From NCBI GenBank assembly GCA_030148165.1, contig JASBTZ010000003.1, positions 434,001-498,000 of the forward strand: DNA of 64,000 bases, given 5' to 3'. The position numbers and the translations under genes are program-made. Source of the stretch: Bacteroidota bacterium (GTDB lineage: Bacteria; Bacteroidota; Bacteroidia; Flavobacteriales_D; Crocinitomicaceae). Shown here in pieces: positions 61,227 through 64,000 of this stretch (its first letter is position 1; the number at the start of each line of letters is the position of its first letter). Below the pieces are notes generated by a model. It was not told the DNA's origin. It worked only from the letters and a program-made list of their open reading frames with translations, and searched no databases.

Positions 61227-62477
61227 ATGCAATTGCAAGCAAAAGTCAACCTTCATAACAAGAAGAAAATTTTTAACGATCCGGTATACGGATTTATTTC
61301 AATCCCTAAAGAGATAATTTTTGATGTTGTTGAACACAAATATGTTCAGCGACTTCGAAGAATTAAACAACTAGGATTAACGGATATTGTTTATCCAGGA
61401 GCGCTGCACACGCGATTTCACCATGTATTGGGAGCGATGCATCTGATGACTAAGGCAATTGCAACGATCAGGAGAAAAGGACATGACATCACGGAAGAAG
61501 AAGAACAAGCTGCATTGCTTGCTATACTTCTTCACGATATCGGACATGGACCATTCTCTCACGCATTGGAACACGATATTGTTAGTGGAGTAAGCCATGA
61601 AGAAATTTCAGCCTTCTTTATTGAACGATTGAGCTCTGAGTTTGGGGGAGCTCTCGACCAGGCACTTGCGATATTCAAAGACGACTATCACAAACCCTTT
61701 CTACATCAATTGGTTTCAAGTCAATTAGACATGGATCGTATGGACTACCTCAACCGAGATAGTTTCTACACCGGAGTCAGTGAAGGGATAATTGGAAGTG
61801 ATCGCATCATCGAAATGCTGAATGTAAAGGACGATGAGCTTGTTCTTGAAGAAAAGGGAATATACTCCATTGAGAAATTTATTGTTGCAAGACGACTGAT
61901 GTATTGGCAGGTATATCTGCACAAAACTGTTGTTGCCGCTGAGTTTATGTTAATTCACGTGCTGCGTAGAGCTAAAGAGCTTGTTGCTGCAAACAATGAA
62001 GTATTTGGTAGCCCTGCACTACTCTACTTCCTAAAGAATGAAGTGACGATTGACGATTTTCGTTCGAATCAGGAAGTGCTTCATAACTTTGCACAGCTTG
62101 ACGATTACGACATTTTAGGTTCAATTAAAGTATGGCAATCACATTCAGACACAGTGCTGTCAGATTTATCGAAAAGAATCATTGATCGCAAACTGTTTAA
62201 GATAGAAGTCTCAAGAAAACCATACAGCGATGATGCCATTGCTGCACATCGGGTGGATGTCGTTAATAAACTTGGTATAACGGAGTCGGAAGCAGATCAT
62301 TATGTTTTCAGTGAGCGACTAGTAAACAGCGCTTATAATGATACTATTCAGAACATTAATTTATTGATGAAAGACGGAACAATCATGGATGTGGCTGAAG
62401 CTTCTGATAATCTTAACATATCCGCACTTTCGAATCCTGTTGAAAAGTACTTCCTATGCTATCCGGTCTTTGATTAA
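61227..62477 (+). CDS. HD-domain phosphohydrolase (dNTPase-like)
   Basis: 416 residues from the ATG at 61227; the frame upstream runs into porX antisense and is not counted. The HD metal site is visible: HTRFHHVLGAMHL (His65), LLHDIGHGPFSH (His103, Asp104) and DMDRMDYLNRDSF. IFNDPVYGFISIPKEI at the N-terminus is typical of the SAMHD1/YdhJ-like family. The enzyme probably cleaves dNTPs or related nucleotides. It is divergent from porX. Four bases separate its stop from the convergent 62482 gene. Confidence 0.88.
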   Translation: MQLQAKVNLHNKKKIFNDPVYGFISIPKEIIFDVVEHKYVQRLRRIKQLGLTDIVYPGALHTRFHHVLGAMHLMTKAIATIRRKGHDITEEEEQAALLAILLHDIGHGPFSHALEHDIVSGVSHEEISAFFIERLSSEFGGALDQALAIFKDDYHKPFLHQLVSSQLDMDRMDYLNRDSFYTGVSEGIIGSDRIIEMLNVKDDELVLEEKGIYSIEKFIVARRLMYWQVYLHKTVVAAEFMLIHVLRRAKELVAANNEVFGSPALLYFLKNEVTIDDFRSNQEVLHNFAQLDDYDILGSIKVWQSHSDTVLSDLSKRIIDRKLFKIEVSRKPYSDDAIAAHRVDVVNKLGITESEADHYVFSERLVNSAYNDTIQNINLLMKDGTIMDVAEASDNLNISALSNPVEKYFLCYPVFD

Positions 62478-62481
62478 AACC

Positions 62482-63120
62482 TTATTCTCTCGCAAGCTTT
62501 CCTGCTCTCCAATCCTTAACCAATTTTGCCCAGGCATATGGGTTGAGTAAATTGTTGACTGGAAGTTGTTTGTTCGTGTAAAGCTGAGTGTACTGTTGAT
62601 TCTGAAGATATCCATGCGCAAGCGATGCGTCTCCCTCCAATTTGGCAGCGACAAAGGCCAGGCTTTCACCAGATAGTTGACGCTGAGCTCTTCTAAGCGC
62701 ATCATCATAAGGCTTCATTTCCAGAAAAGCTCTTGCAAAATCTTCTCTGGACGGCCATGGGTAAACAACCACTGCAGGCAGATTCAATGTGTCCTCATGC
62801 ATCATGTGAATAATCGAATAGCGATTATCCTTAAGCGTGTCCGGAACGATGAAGCTGGAAGTTTTATATCCGTAGTATGAAAAGAACAGTGTATCTCCCG
62901 GTAAAACAACCAATGAAAAGTATCCGTAATAATCGGCTATTACTCCTCTACGCTGGGATCTGTCAAAGACAGTTGTGTATGGCATGGGTTCCAGCTCTTC
63001 ATGTGTAACAACAACGCCGGATAGTTGAATCAAATTGGAATCTAGGTATAACGAGTCGTTTTCCTGGGCAAATAAAGCCGTACTAATTAGGATGAAAAAA
63101 AGAAGAATATTGATCCTCAT
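62482..63120 (-). CDS. Secreted protein with carboxypeptidase-regulatory-like domain
   Basis: 212 residues with signal peptide MRINILLFFILISTALFAQ. The segment about 30-105 (LSGVVVTHEELEPMPYTTVF, ADYYGYFSLVVLPGDTLFFS, YYGYKTSSFIVP) is the beta-sandwich CarboxypepD_reg-like fold seen at the start of TonB-dependent receptors. Here no barrel follows; the C-terminal 90 residues are helical and charged (REDFARAFLEMKPYDDALRR). Function unknown; likely periplasmic or outer-membrane associated. Confidence 0.8.
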   Translation of the reverse strand: MRINILLFFILISTALFAQENDSLYLDSNLIQLSGVVVTHEELEPMPYTTVFDRSQRRGVIADYYGYFSLVVLPGDTLFFSYYGYKTSSFIVPDTLKDNRYSIIHMMHEDTLNLPAVVVYPWPSREDFARAFLEMKPYDDALRRAQRQLSGESLAFVAAKLEGDASLAHGYLQNQQYTQLYTNKQLPVNNLLNPYAWAKLVKDWRAGKLARE

Positions 63121-63232
63121 AATCGTCGATAATCTTTAACAAGAGTAACTATTTAAATCTTTATTAACAAAGTATTTTCGATTCTTTAACAATTAGAAAA
63201 ATCGTACCAAAAGTAAATTGAAAAATTAGTGC

Positions 63233-63240
63233 TAAATTTG
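63233..63240 (+). promoter_or_regulatory. Putative -7 box (TAAATTTG) of guaB
   Basis: TAAATTTG fits TAnnTTTG and lies 30 bases before the guaB ATG. The nearest upstream TTG (63218-63220) is only 12 bases away, so the -33 is unclear. Confidence 0.5.
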
Positions 63241-63270
63241 CAGGAATTTATTTCACAAATAAGTTCACTT

Positions 63271-64000
63271 ATGTCTCTTTCAAATATTACTCAGATTACA
63301 GTGGGATTAACATACGACGATGTTCTGCTCGTGCCCGCTTATTCTGAGGTCCTACCAAAGGACGTTTCTCTGTCGAGCAAGCTAACCAGAAACATTGAAG
63401 TACAAACTCCCATTGTGGCCGCTGCCATGGATACGGTGACGGAATCCAATCTTGCTATTGCTATTGCGCAGCAAGGTGGAATTGGTGTTGTTCACAAAAA
63501 CATGAGTATTGAATCTCAGGCTTTGCAAGTGAGACAGGTAAAGCGATCTGAAAGCGGAATGATACTCGACCCGGTTACCTTATCAGAAGATGCGATCGTA
63601 GAAGATGCTCTTACTCTAATGAAAGAAAATAAGATTGGTGGAATTCCGGTGGTTGGAAATGAAGGTGAGCTTAAAGGTATTGTTACTAACCGTGACCTAC
63701 GATTTGAAAAAAACCTAAGGCGTCCAATTGTTGAAGTGATGACATCTGAAAATATTATCACGACATCAGAAAATACAGACCTGAATACCGCAGAAGAAAT
63801 TCTTCAGAAGAACAAGATAGAGAAGTTACCGGTAGTTGATAAGTACAATAAACTTATCGGACTGATTACATTCAGAGACATTATCAAAGTAAAAGAACAC
63901 CCTAATTCGTGTAAAGACACCTACGGTCGTCTACGTGTAGCTGCAGCTGTAGGTGTAACGGCTGACACAATGGAACGTGTTGATGCACTTGTTGAAGCAG
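63271..64000 (+). CDS. guaB: IMP dehydrogenase, partial (C-terminus off window)
   Basis: The frame opens with ATG at 63271 and runs 243 codons to the window edge. GLTYDDVLLVPAYSEVLP is the conserved N-terminus; AAAMDTVTESNLAIAIAQQG and GIGVVHKNMS follow. Two CBS domains are readable at about 90-205 (MKENKIGGIPVVGNEGELKG, then NKIEKLPVVDKYNKLIGLIT). The segment GRLRVAAAVGVTADTMERVD at the end starts the return to the barrel; the catalytic Cys loop lies beyond the window. It converts IMP to XMP with NAD in guanine nucleotide synthesis. Confidence 0.96.
   Translation, partial: MSLSNITQITVGLTYDDVLLVPAYSEVLPKDVSLSSKLTRNIEVQTPIVAAAMDTVTESNLAIAIAQQGGIGVVHKNMSIESQALQVRQVKRSESGMILDPVTLSEDAIVEDALTLMKENKIGGIPVVGNEGELKGIVTNRDLRFEKNLRRPIVEVMTSENIITTSENTDLNTAEEILQKNKIEKLPVVDKYNKLIGLITFRDIIKVKEHPNSCKDTYGRLRVAAAVGVTADTMERVDALVEA

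Overview
The window looks like a chromosomal segment of a marine-type Bacteroidota, most likely in the order Flavobacteriales. The evidence is type IX secretion (T9SS) parts and cargo (PorX, PorP/SprF, PorE-like proteins, type A and type B C-terminal sorting domains), many OmpA-like proteins, lipoproteins with short lipoboxes, promoter boxes of the Bacteroidota form TAnnTTTG, poor Shine-Dalgarno sequences, and a moderate-to-low GC content. Gene density is very high. No gene-free stretch exceeds 300 bases; the longest is the 262-base gap between the polyketide synthase and mtaB. I saw no insertion sequence, prophage, CRISPR array or integrase.

Layout. 1-5 kb: a TPR protein (cut by the window edge), a class A beta-lactamase-like serine hydrolase, an amino-acid permease, and two lipoproteins. 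5-12.7 kb: a minus-strand run from pdhA and pdhC (pyruvate dehydrogenase E1 alpha and E2) into a giant T9SS type B cargo protein, a PorP/SprF-OmpA fusion and an esterase-like lipoprotein. 12.8-14 kb: a DUF3298-type protein and cytidine deaminase. 14.1-26.2 kb: the most distinctive region, a tightly packed operon of a 2806-residue fully reducing type I polyketide synthase (KS-AT-DH-MT-psiKR-ER-KR-ACP-TE), an Sfp-type phosphopantetheinyl transferase, an acyl-CoA synthetase and a GNAT-like protein. 26.5-31.4 kb: tRNA modification genes (mtaB, mnmD), dnaB and a Bacteroidota-specific secreted protein. 31.5-36.8 kb: a 1790-residue M43 metalloprotease with Ig-like repeats and a T9SS type A tail. 36.9-42.9 kb: gyrB, an OmpA protein, pabA/trpG, ridA and a membrane glycosyltransferase. 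42.9-48.8 kb: a 2-oxoacid dehydrogenase E2 followed by two PorE-like paralogues. 48.9-54.3 kb: exonuclease, FAH-family hydrolase, a polyprenyl-phosphate sugar transferase operon, a Gfo/Idh/MocA oxidoreductase and a DinB protein. 54.4-56.9 kb: tRNA-His, prfC and a C-type lectin-like protein. 56.9-61.2 kb: a minus-strand operon porX-tsaE-alanine dehydrogenase-HSDR_N nuclease-tandem OmpA. 61.2-64 kb: an HD-domain phosphohydrolase, a carboxypeptidase-regulatory-like protein and the start of guaB.

How the genes work together. Most of the window is core metabolism and information processing interleaved with surface biology: T9SS regulation (porX), envelope parts (PorP/SprF, PorE-like, OmpA proteins) and at least two large secreted cargo proteins. 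The polyketide synthase operon is the main accessory system. It carries its own carrier-protein activator and an acyl activating enzyme, all catalytic motifs appear intact, and the predicted product is a saturated, probably methyl-branched acyl chain released by an in-line thioesterase. The product itself cannot be read from the sequence.
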